From JAIYDQ01 sp031411055 (GTDB lineage: Bacteria; Planctomycetota; Planctomycetia; Pirellulales; Pirellulaceae), in the NCBI GenBank assembly GCA_031411055.1, contig JANOAI010000489.1, positions 1-53,895 of the forward strand: a stretch of DNA of 53,895 nucleotides. The letters run 5' to 3'. Both the position numbers and the translations under genes were made by a program. The notes below the pieces were generated by a model that saw nothing but the letters and a program-made list of their open reading frames with translations, was not told the origin of the DNA and ran no database searches. Shown here one piece after another: positions 26,063 to 33,564 of the stretch; the first letter of the stretch is position 1, and each line of letters starts with the position of its first letter.

Positions 26063-27406
26063 ATGAACGACGATGCATTGACGCGCGCTAGAAGTAAAGC
26101 ATTCTTGCGTCTACTTCCAATTCTGGTCCTGTGTTACATCATCGCTTACGTCGACCGCAATAACGTAGGGATTGCGAAGCTAACGATGAAGGACGATCTG
26201 CCTGCGTTTAATGATCAGGTTTTCGGTTTTGGAATCGGCGTCTTCTTTTGGGGATACTTACTGCTTGAAGTGCCTGGAACCATCCTCGTCGAACGGTGGA
26301 GCGCTCGAAAATGGATCTGCCGAATCATGGTTACTTGGGGCTTCATTGCCGCCATGACCGCCTTCGTGAAAACCCCCATGCAATTCTATGGCATTCGATT
26401 TCTACTGGGCTTAGCGGAAGCGGGTTTCTTTCCAGGCGTTATCGTTTACATGACCCATTGGTTTCCGAAGCAGGATCGTGCCCGAGCTTTAGCAACGTTT
26501 CTAATCTCCTCGCCGATTGCGATGATGCTATCGCCGATTATCTCACAAACGGTACAGCACTTTGGTACGACTGTAACACTCAATGGTGTTGAGGTGACCT
26601 ATCCACCTCTTCTCGGACTGCAAGGTTGGCAATGGATTTTTATCATGTGGGGTATCCCCGCCGTTGTTTTAGGTGCGATGGTTCCCTTTATTCTTCCGGA
26701 CCGCCCGAAGGATGCAAAATGGCTTACACCGGAGGAGCAAGACGCTCTCGAAACGACGCTCGAAGAAGAGAAGAAGATGGTTGGAGCCAAGAAACATATT
26801 TCCTTGGCAAAGGCTTTGACGAACCCGGTGGTTCTTCTCCTAGCGCTAGCTTATTTTGGTACAACGGCCGCCAACTACGGTGTCGAAACCTTTCTCCCTT
26901 CCATTTTGAAGGACTGGTATAAGCTCACTCCGTCGCAAGCCGGCTTGTTAACTATTTTACCGGCGATCATTGTGCTCATGGGTCAACTTTTGATCGGTTG
27001 GAGCTCGGATCGAAATCAGGAAAGGCGTTGGCATGCCTCGCTGCCGATCCTCCTAGGAGTTTTAGGATTTGCGCTTGCACCCTGGACGCACGGGCATTTT
27101 GTACTCACGATGGCTTGCTTCATGATGGCGGCTGGCGGCATGAAATCTTACATGCCTGCCTTTTGGACTTTGCCCAACCTGTTCCTCACTTCGACAGCCG
27201 CAGCCGGGAGTATTGGTTTGATCAATTCCTTGGGCAATCTTGGCGGGTTTGTTGGTCCTTCTGTATTGGGTTATATCAAGGAATCCACCCATTCGTATGA
27301 CATTGGACTTTACACCCTCTCCTTCCTTGGGATGACGTCGGCTGTCATAATTCTATCCCTGAGAATTGCAAAGAAGCAGAATCAGCCGCCTTCCGGAACC
27401 CCTTAA
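26063..27406 (+). CDS. MFS transporter, anion:cation symporter type
   Basis: 447 residues with twelve predicted membrane helices. YIIAYVDRNNVGIAKLTMKDD in the first helix region and GLAEAGFFPGVIVYMTHWFP in helices 4-5 match the ACS branch (phthalate, tartrate, galactarate or glucarate permeases). The central loop is charged (LEEEKKMVGAKKH). Its likely substrate is an organic acid. The downstream sodium:solute symporter starts 7 bases after the stop, so the two are one transcription unit. Confidence 0.92.
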   Translation: MNDDALTRARSKAFLRLLPILVLCYIIAYVDRNNVGIAKLTMKDDLPAFNDQVFGFGIGVFFWGYLLLEVPGTILVERWSARKWICRIMVTWGFIAAMTAFVKTPMQFYGIRFLLGLAEAGFFPGVIVYMTHWFPKQDRARALATFLISSPIAMMLSPIISQTVQHFGTTVTLNGVEVTYPPLLGLQGWQWIFIMWGIPAVVLGAMVPFILPDRPKDAKWLTPEEQDALETTLEEEKKMVGAKKHISLAKALTNPVVLLLALAYFGTTAANYGVETFLPSILKDWYKLTPSQAGLLTILPAIIVLMGQLLIGWSSDRNQERRWHASLPILLGVLGFALAPWTHGHFVLTMACFMMAAGGMKSYMPAFWTLPNLFLTSTAAAGSIGLINSLGNLGGFVGPSVLGYIKESTHSYDIGLYTLSFLGMTSAVIILSLRIAKKQNQPPSGTP

Positions 27407-27413
27407 CGAAGCT

Positions 27414-28880
27414 ATGAATATCGCCCTCTTGGTCCTGGTCGTGCTCTATCTCATTGGCACGTTATTAATTGGCGCATGGGCTGGCTCTCGAATTAAGAAC
27501 ACGGCTGATTTTGCCTTGGCCGGTCACAGTCTGCCACTCTATATGGTGATAACGACGAGTTTCGCCACCTGGTTTGGTGCAGAAACCGTGATGGGGATAC
27601 CGGCCAAGTTTACCAAGGGTGGTCTGAGAGAAGTAATAGAAGACCCATTTGGCGCCTCGATGTGTCTTGTGCTAGTCGGGCTGTTTTTTGCACAACCTTT
27701 GTATCGTATGAAGCTCCTTACGATCGGCGACTTCTACCGCAATCGCTACGGAGTCTTGGTGGAGATCATTACTTCGGTCCTGATTATCCTCAGCTATCTA
27801 GGCTGGGTCGCGGCCCAGATCACCGCGTTGGGGTTGGTTTTTTCGATACTGTCTGGTGGTACCATCAGTATGCCGGTCGGAATGATCATCGGGACGGTGT
27901 TGGTCCTGATCTACGTCATCATGGGTGGGATGCTTGCGGTGGCCTACACCGACTTTATTCAGATGATCGTGCTCGTTCTCGGATTGTCCTATATTGCCTG
28001 GGTCTCAGCCGATCTGGCTGGGGGAACCGACAAAGTCTATGCCTTGGCCATCGAAAAAAATTGGTTTGCCATAATGCCTGAACCAAGTCTCCATAGTTGG
28101 CTGTTCTTTGTTGCCGCTGCCATCACCATGATGTTTGGCTCCATTCCCCAACAAGATGTTTTTCAACGAGTCATGTCGGCGAAGGATTCGACCACTGCCA
28201 GGAATGGTGCCGTAATCGGTGGCTTAGCCTACTTGGCTTTCGCTTTCGTTCCAATGTTTATTGTCGCCGCCTCACTCCGAATTATTCCCGAGCAGGCCAA
28301 TGAATTGCTCGAGTCAGATCCACAGCGCGTTTTGCCAACGCTCATCTTGACCAAAATGCCGTTTTTCGCCCAAGTCCTATTCTTTGGAGCGCTCGTTTCT
28401 GCCATCAAGTCCACCTCGTCGGCAACGTTGTTGGCACCCTCGACCAGTTTTGTGGAGAACATCCTTCGCCATATCATTCCAGATCTCACCGATCGCCAAC
28501 TTTTGCTCGCAATGCGAATTTCCATCTTCACGTTTACGGCTCTCGTGTTGACGTATGCGATCATGATGCAAGGCACCTCCATCTACGATATGGTCTCGTC
28601 CGCGTATCAGGTCACGCTCGCCGGTGCTTTCGTTCCATTGGCGTTCGGACTTTACTGGAAACGAGCAACCACCCAAGGGGCACTCTTCAGCATATTTCTC
28701 GGCATCGGGGTTTGGCTAACGCTTACGATCAACACCGACCTCGGCGAACTCTTTCCGAGTCCGCTAGGTGGGGTACTGGCAAGCGTCTTGGGGATGATCG
28801 TGGGTTCCATGACACCACAATGGATTACTCCTCGACGAACCTCGGAAGAAGAGTTTTATCAAGTTCATCCAAGTCCCTAA
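27414..28880 (+). CDS. Sodium:solute symporter family protein
   Basis: 488 residues from the ATG at 27414; the frame is open 48 bases earlier only through a TTG inside the previous gene. SSS proteins take up sugars, amino acids, proline or short acids with Na+. It has thirteen or so hydrophobic segments. TSFATWFGAETVMGIPAKF, GGMLAVAYTDFIQMIVLVLG and GALVSAIKSTSSATLLAPSTSF, with the Na2-site Ser residues, are family features. It is co-directional with the MFS gene and followed by a region with a transposon-like palindrome. Confidence 0.93.
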   Translation: MNIALLVLVVLYLIGTLLIGAWAGSRIKNTADFALAGHSLPLYMVITTSFATWFGAETVMGIPAKFTKGGLREVIEDPFGASMCLVLVGLFFAQPLYRMKLLTIGDFYRNRYGVLVEIITSVLIILSYLGWVAAQITALGLVFSILSGGTISMPVGMIIGTVLVLIYVIMGGMLAVAYTDFIQMIVLVLGLSYIAWVSADLAGGTDKVYALAIEKNWFAIMPEPSLHSWLFFVAAAITMMFGSIPQQDVFQRVMSAKDSTTARNGAVIGGLAYLAFAFVPMFIVAASLRIIPEQANELLESDPQRVLPTLILTKMPFFAQVLFFGALVSAIKSTSSATLLAPSTSFVENILRHIIPDLTDRQLLLAMRISIFTFTALVLTYAIMMQGTSIYDMVSSAYQVTLAGAFVPLAFGLYWKRATTQGALFSIFLGIGVWLTLTINTDLGELFPSPLGGVLASVLGMIVGSMTPQWITPRRTSEEEFYQVHPSP

Positions 28881-28924
28881 TTTTCGAGCCTTAAATTTGT
28901 TATGGACGCAAGGTTCGTTCTCGA

Positions 28925-29068
28925 GGGCCAACAGCCAATGCCATCTACTTTAGCGGTGCGGCGCGAGCCGCCCGGTTCTTGGTTGGCCGTACAACCAAGC
29001 AAAATACGAAATACACCGGACAGCTTGCGCTGTTCCGCTACAAAAGTAGATGGCATTGGGCCAACAGC
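28925..29068. mobile_element. MITE-like palindromic element with flanking direct repeats
   Basis: Perfect 16-bp inverted repeats CAATGCCATCTACTTT (28936-28951) and AAAGTAGATGGCATTG (29042-29057) bound a 122-bp element. Directly outside them on both sides is the same 11-bp sequence GGGCCAACAGC (28925-28935 and 29058-29068). Inside are a partly paired second tier and a perfect central hairpin, CTTGGTTG/CAACCAAG (about 28977-28999). Terminal inverted repeats plus flanking direct repeats are what an inserted non-autonomous element leaves. It has no coding capacity. Confidence 0.6.
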
Positions 29069-29190
29069 GTCCATTACTGCAGGCGAACAAGCTGTTTTTC
29101 TCTCCAATTCCCTCACAGGAGACTTTATTTTGATATTGAAATAATTCACCCTGTAGGTTACATTCATGTTACCCCCCCCAAGTGAGCGAT

Positions 29191-29232
29191 GCATCCAAGG
29201 CGGACCGGGAGGGTGTTTGGATGCGATTTTTT
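29191..29232 (+). terminator. Terminator-like hairpin directly before the monooxygenase start
   Basis: GCATCCAA (29191-29198) pairs with TTGGATGC (29217-29224) around an 18-base GC-rich loop, followed by GATTTTTTGGG with six T residues. The U-tract ends 11 bases before the ATG at 29244. It either ends transcripts coming from the symporter or controls entry into the monooxygenase gene. Confidence 0.55.
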
Positions 29233-29243
29233 GGGTAAGAAAA

Positions 29244-30398
29244 ATGACATTTCAGGTTTTAATGCGGACGCCGGAGCGGGCGGTTGAGGTTGCGTGGTTT
29301 TCGGCCCTTTGTGGTGATGACTATGAGTTCCTTGGGGTGCATGATGATCGACTGCGGAGCAACTTCGAGCACTGTGGCAATATCGTTCGAAAAGCCGACC
29401 AGCTCGGCTATCAAAATATCTTGCTCCCGTCTGGCTGGATTGCCGGCCAAGACGCGCTAACCTTTGCAGCCGCGATGGCGCCGCAAACCAAGTCGATCAA
29501 CCAGCTGGTTGCACTTCGAATGGGAGAGGTTTGGCCGCCCATGCTAGCCCGAGCCATCGCAACCGTGGACCATATTGCCAAGGGGCGGCTTTGCATCAAC
29601 ATCATTTCTTCGGACATGCCTGGGACAAAAGAGAGCAACGAAGTCCGCTACCGTCGAAGCAGCGAGATTATTCAAATCTTGCAAGGCCTCTGGAAAACTC
29701 AAGGTTCGTATGAGTTCCAGGGCGATTTCTACAAGATCTCCCTTCCGACGACGGATCCCGTGCAGACCTATCAACAGAACGGCGGACCGCTCATGTACTT
29801 TGGTGGGATATCCCCTGCAGCTCAGGACTTATGTGCGAAGCACTGCGATGTATTTTTAATGTGGCCTGAGACGGAAGACAGAATATTCCAAACGATGCGG
29901 GATATGTCAGAAAAAGCTGCTGCTTATGGACGAAAAATTGATTTCGGTTTTCGAAGCCATGTTATTGTACGTGAGACCGAAGCCGAAGCTCGATCGGCAG
30001 CCGATCGCTTGATCTCGAAGCTTGATCTGACGAAGGGCCAAGAGATCAAGAACCGCTCGATGGACAGCCAGAGCGCGGGTGTGCTTCGCCAGGACGCGCT
30101 GCGGGCTGAAAGCCACGACCTTTATATCGAAGAACATCTTTGGTCTGGTATTGGCTTAGCGAGAAGTGGCTGTGGTAGTGCGATCGTTGGTAATCCCGAA
30201 CAGGTTCTTCGCAAACTGAATCGCTACATCGATATGGGGATGCGGGCATTCATTTTAAGTGGTTATCCACACCTCGATGAGTGCGATCTTTTTGCCAAGC
30301 ATGTCCTTCCCAAGATCAAGACCTGCCGACTCAACGAAGTCCAAGGTAGACTTGTTCTCAATCCCATCACCCCTTTGACGACAGCCTCACGCCGATAG
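29244..30398 (+). CDS. LLM-class flavin-dependent monooxygenase, alkanesulfonate monooxygenase (SsuD)-like
   Basis: 384 residues from the ATG at 29244 (MTFQVLMRTPERAVEVAW), the usual SsuD length. Family members use FMNH2 and oxygen to cleave C-S or oxidise other carbon substrates. TIM-barrel features include GYQNILLPSG, RMGEVWPPMLARAIATVDHI, GRLCINIISSDMPGTKESNEVRY and PLMYFGGISPAAQDLCAKHCDVFLMW, the last close to the SsuD pattern. FMN reductase and an ABC sulfonate importer are absent nearby, so the true substrate may differ. Position before a dehydrogenase and an organic-acid permease points to catabolism of an imported compound. Confidence 0.9.
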   Translation: MTFQVLMRTPERAVEVAWFSALCGDDYEFLGVHDDRLRSNFEHCGNIVRKADQLGYQNILLPSGWIAGQDALTFAAAMAPQTKSINQLVALRMGEVWPPMLARAIATVDHIAKGRLCINIISSDMPGTKESNEVRYRRSSEIIQILQGLWKTQGSYEFQGDFYKISLPTTDPVQTYQQNGGPLMYFGGISPAAQDLCAKHCDVFLMWPETEDRIFQTMRDMSEKAAAYGRKIDFGFRSHVIVRETEAEARSAADRLISKLDLTKGQEIKNRSMDSQSAGVLRQDALRAESHDLYIEEHLWSGIGLARSGCGSAIVGNPEQVLRKLNRYIDMGMRAFILSGYPHLDECDLFAKHVLPKIKTCRLNEVQGRLVLNPITPLTTASRR

Positions 30399-30507
30399 CG
30401 ACTCAACCCGTCAAGCCTTAGAATGATCGGTCTCAAGTTTCTACTCAGCGATTTCAATCTTGAATTGCTTGTTGTTTCCGGTCGTCCTTCCGCTTTAAAA
30501 AATCACC

Positions 30508-31554
30508 ATGGTTGCTCCTGTTAAATTTGCGTTGGCTGGATTTGGAGCATGGGGCCAGTGTCATGCTCAATCGATTGCCACGAATCCCAACGCACAGTTG
30601 GTCGCGATTGCAGCACCCTCCGAAGCTTCGCGTCAGGAAGCGACCAAACGCTTCCCCAATGCTCAAATTTTCTCGAATGCGGAAGAGATGATCGAAAAAG
30701 CCGATTTCGAGATAATCGATATCGTTACACCAAGCAATACACATCGAAGAATTGCCATTGAGGCGATGAAGCATGGGAAACATGTTTTGCTTGAAAAGCC
30801 GATGGCGATTGATCTTGACGATTGCCGAGCAATCCTTGAAACGGCAAAAAGTAATAAAGTTCAACTAGCCATTGGACATGAGCTGAGGCTTTCATCGCAA
30901 TGGGGAGCCATTAAAACGATCATTGATCGCGGGACGATTGGTGAACCACAATATGTACTCGTTGAGTTGCTTCGCAAACCCTATCGACTTGGGGCCAGTG
31001 GTTGGCGGTACGATGCTGAACGTGTTGGAAGTTGGGTTCTCGAAGAGCCGATCCATTTTTTTGATTTGGCTCGATGGTATCTTTCTGGAAGTGGGAATCC
31101 GGTAGAACTCTATGCATACGGAAATTCACGCGATCCATCGCGTCCCAACCTCTACGATAACTTTAGTGCGATGTTTCGCTATGCCAACGGAAGTTATGCC
31201 GTCGTATCGCAAACGCTAGCAGCCTTTGAACATCACCAAACGGTGAAAGTCAGTGGAACCAAAGGAGCTTTGTGGGCAGGTTGGAGTGGCGCTTTGGATC
31301 GAACCTTGGAGCCAACCTACTTCCTGAAAGTCTTCGATGGTGAAAATCTTGAAAACGTTGCCATTGAGAAACATAGCGGTGAGGTTTTTGAGCTCCGCGA
31401 AGAAATCGAACAATGCATTCGAATGGTTCGAGATGGAACTCCGCCGATTGCGGGTGGCCTCGATGGGTTATGGTCAGCCGGTTTATGTCTTATTGCGGAA
31501 GAATCGATCCGAATGAAGCGGCCTTTGCCAATCGCCGATTTGTTAAACACGTAA
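30508..31554 (+). CDS. Gfo/Idh/MocA family oxidoreductase
   Basis: 348 residues. NAD(P)-dependent dehydrogenases of this family act on sugars, inositols and related compounds. The Rossmann domain starts FALAGFGAWGQCHAQSIA. IDIVTPSNTHRRIAIEAMKHGKHVLLEK, given here by its key parts TPSNTHR and HVLLEKPM, holds the catalytic Lys of the EKP motif. EPIHFFDLARWYL is in the C-terminal domain. It lies 109 bases after the monooxygenase and 23 bases before the next MFS transporter, suggesting one pathway unit. Confidence 0.94.
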   Translation: MVAPVKFALAGFGAWGQCHAQSIATNPNAQLVAIAAPSEASRQEATKRFPNAQIFSNAEEMIEKADFEIIDIVTPSNTHRRIAIEAMKHGKHVLLEKPMAIDLDDCRAILETAKSNKVQLAIGHELRLSSQWGAIKTIIDRGTIGEPQYVLVELLRKPYRLGASGWRYDAERVGSWVLEEPIHFFDLARWYLSGSGNPVELYAYGNSRDPSRPNLYDNFSAMFRYANGSYAVVSQTLAAFEHHQTVKVSGTKGALWAGWSGALDRTLEPTYFLKVFDGENLENVAIEKHSGEVFELREEIEQCIRMVRDGTPPIAGGLDGLWSAGLCLIAEESIRMKRPLPIADLLNT

Positions 31555-31577
31555 CGACTATCCATCGACAGTTTTTT

Positions 31578-32939
31578 ATGAAAAATCAATCTGCTGACGC
31601 TGGAAAATGGTATATCGGCGTAACACGATATCAATGGCTGGTCTTGATCGTCGCATCGCTTGGATGGGTCTTCGATGCCTTCGAGGGTCAACTCTACACG
31701 ATCTCGCGTAGCGATATGTTGTCGGAAATACTGGAATTGCCTACTGATCACGGCGACGTAAAAGCATGGGGCGACAAGATTCTTGCGATCTTTTTGATCG
31801 GTGGGACGATCGGCGGCTGGTTGTTTAGCTCGCTTGCCGACCGATGGGGACGAAACCCGGTCATGGCACTTACGATTCTCTTCTATTCAGTTTTCTCTGG
31901 TCTGACTGTGTTCGCCACAGAGCTTTGGCATGTCGGTGTTCTTCGATTTCTTGTGGCGATGGGTGTGGGGGGCGAATGGGCAGTGGGGGCGGCCTTGGTC
32001 GCGGAAGTCTTTCCTAAACACGCCCGTGAGCGAGCCAGCGGAATTTTTCATGCGACCAGCGTGGGTGGGCTATGGCTTGCAACCGCGACCGGGTTGTTCG
32101 TTGGTTCCAATTGGCGCTGGGCGTACCTCATCGGTGTCTTGCCAGCACTGCTCGTCCTTTGGGTCCGGCTAAGTATCAAAGAGCCCGAGGCGTGGAAGGA
32201 GGCCAAGAAGTCGAAAGCCGAGCGGATGGGGAGCTTTCGCGAATTGTTGGGAACACCTCGTTGGCGCACGAACGCCGTCTTCGGCGCCTTGTTGGCGATG
32301 GTTGGACTCGCCACGTTTTGGAGTGTCGTCGTTGCGGGACAAGATCTTGCAGCCGATCTCCTTAAGAAGATTCGGCTCTCTCAGGTTGAGACTTCGTCAA
32401 CAGACGCGATTTCGAAAAGCGAGGACGATTTAGCGTTGAAAGAAACCATGAAAGCGGAATCGGCCAATGCGAAATTTGCATTTGGTTTTGTGCAGACGAC
32501 AGGAGCTGGCATTGGCATGTTAGCCTTTGGACCGATGAGCACCTACTTCGGGCGCAAGCGTACTTTTGCAATCATGCATGTCGCCGCGTTGATCATGACC
32601 CCGATTGTTTGTTGGCTCCCGCTTCAATTTCAGAGCTATGGGCTTTTGCTTTGCTTGCTTCCTATCTTCGGCTTCTTTGCCCAAGGTATTCATGCTGGCT
32701 ATGCGGTTTATTTTCCTGAGCTTTTTCCAACGCACCTGAGATCTACGGGAGCCGGGTTCTGCTTCAATACGGGGCGAATTCTGGCGGCTCCGGTCCTGTT
32801 CTGGTTATCGCCATGGATCAAAAAAACGAACCCGGAAAGTCTTCAAATCGCAATTACGTATTTATCTTGTTTTTTTCTCGTTGGCTTGATCTTTCTAGTT
32901 TTCCTTCCAGAGACCAAAGGGGAGCCTCTCCCCGAATAG
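31578..32939 (+). CDS. MFS transporter, aromatic acid or sugar:H+ symporter type
   Basis: 453 residues from the ATG at 31578; the frame also runs upstream inside the dehydrogenase gene, which is a shadow. Twelve predicted helices. Early region VASLGWVFDAFEGQLYTISR, the loop motif SSLADRWGRNPVMAL and RFLVAMGVGGEWAVGAALV followed by HARERASGIFHAT are typical of AAHS/SHS-type permeases. A charged insertion (about 235-290) sits between the two halves. It ends FLPETKGEPLPE. It is co-directional with the dehydrogenase by 23 bases. Confidence 0.93.
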   Translation: MKNQSADAGKWYIGVTRYQWLVLIVASLGWVFDAFEGQLYTISRSDMLSEILELPTDHGDVKAWGDKILAIFLIGGTIGGWLFSSLADRWGRNPVMALTILFYSVFSGLTVFATELWHVGVLRFLVAMGVGGEWAVGAALVAEVFPKHARERASGIFHATSVGGLWLATATGLFVGSNWRWAYLIGVLPALLVLWVRLSIKEPEAWKEAKKSKAERMGSFRELLGTPRWRTNAVFGALLAMVGLATFWSVVVAGQDLAADLLKKIRLSQVETSSTDAISKSEDDLALKETMKAESANAKFAFGFVQTTGAGIGMLAFGPMSTYFGRKRTFAIMHVAALIMTPIVCWLPLQFQSYGLLLCLLPIFGFFAQGIHAGYAVYFPELFPTHLRSTGAGFCFNTGRILAAPVLFWLSPWIKKTNPESLQIAITYLSCFFLVGLIFLVFLPETKGEPLPE

Positions 32940-32967
32940 AATTCAAAGGGGGTGGAATAACCTTACA

Positions 32968-33037
32968 CTAGAATAGATCCGACGTAGAATACGTTTCTCT
33001 AACCGAAACGAAAGCTCGGATCGTCCACTTATTCTAG
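32968..33037. repeat. 70-base stem-loop upstream of the hypothetical/kinase pair
   Basis: CTAGAATA (32968-32975) pairs with TATTCTAG (33030-33037), and GATCCGA (32976-32982) pairs with TCGGATC (33016-33022), leaving a 7-base bulge. Inside, CGTTT (32992-32996) pairs with AAACG (33006-33010). The structure begins 28 bases after the MFS stop and ends 8 bases before the next ATG, so it could act as a terminator of the former or as a leader structure over the start of the latter. Confidence 0.65.
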
Positions 33038-33045
33038 AATTAACA

Positions 33046-33501
33046 ATGCCATCGACTTACCAAGGACTTGATCTCGAATGTGTCTATCCTGACAACTGGA
33101 TGTTGATCGAGGATAAGCTCGAAGACGAAGTCACCGGATTCACGATTGAGAGTCCTGAAGCGGCTTTTTTCTCTTTAGTTCGCTATCCATGGAACTGTGC
33201 GCCGCGAGAAGTTCTCGAAAACGCCATTCCAGCGATCCAATCGTTGTATGATCAGTTTGAGGTCAATCCGATGGAGGCCCATTTAGGAATCGCCGACAGC
33301 CGGGCGGTCGAGGCAAATTTCTATTGCCTCGATTTTCTCGTAACCTCGCAACTCGTCGCATTTACCATTCGTCCCTATACGTACCTCGTTCAAATGCAAG
33401 CTGAAGACCGTTCGTTTGAAAGACTTTCCCTCGTCTTTCGGGCAATGCTGTCGACGATTTTCAAATCGCTGGGACACGACCTCAAACCATTGGATGAATA
33501 A
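33046..33501 (+). CDS. Conserved hypothetical protein upstream of the kinase
   Basis: 151 residues, predicted soluble, mixed alpha/beta, without signal peptide. It starts LDLECVYPDNWMLIEDK and contains GFTIESPEAAFFSLVRYPW, CLDFLVTSQLVAFTIRPYTYLVQMQ and LVFRAMLSTI. The order (folded stretch, PxNW, ESPxxAFFS, C-terminal LVFRAML) reminds me of small proteins with a PsbP/Mog1-like fold, but this is only a shape impression. It ends 63 bases before the kinase start and is probably co-transcribed with it, which makes a regulatory or substrate role likely. Confidence 0.75.
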   Translation: MPSTYQGLDLECVYPDNWMLIEDKLEDEVTGFTIESPEAAFFSLVRYPWNCAPREVLENAIPAIQSLYDQFEVNPMEAHLGIADSRAVEANFYCLDFLVTSQLVAFTIRPYTYLVQMQAEDRSFERLSLVFRAMLSTIFKSLGHDLKPLDE

Positions 33502-33564
33502 ACAATTGATGAACCCGTGCAAACACTGCACCCCTTTTTGGTAGGCTAAAACGGTTGATTTTCA

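Larger units (their letters stand above)
28881..29243. other. Intergenic region with palindromic element and leader hairpin
   Basis: 363 bases after the symporter gene. It holds a palindrome flanked by direct repeats (28925-29068), an A/T-rich stretch (29105-29150) that could be a promoter, and a terminator-like hairpin (29191-29232) just before the monooxygenase. An in-frame ATG at 29166 would place the hairpin inside the coding sequence and yields a Pro/Gly/Cys peptide without homology to the family, so I reject it as the start. Confidence 0.5.

Noticed and set aside
29166..29243. Upstream ATG for the SsuD-like monooxygenase
   Set aside because: The added 26 residues are not family-like and would place a terminator hairpin within the gene.
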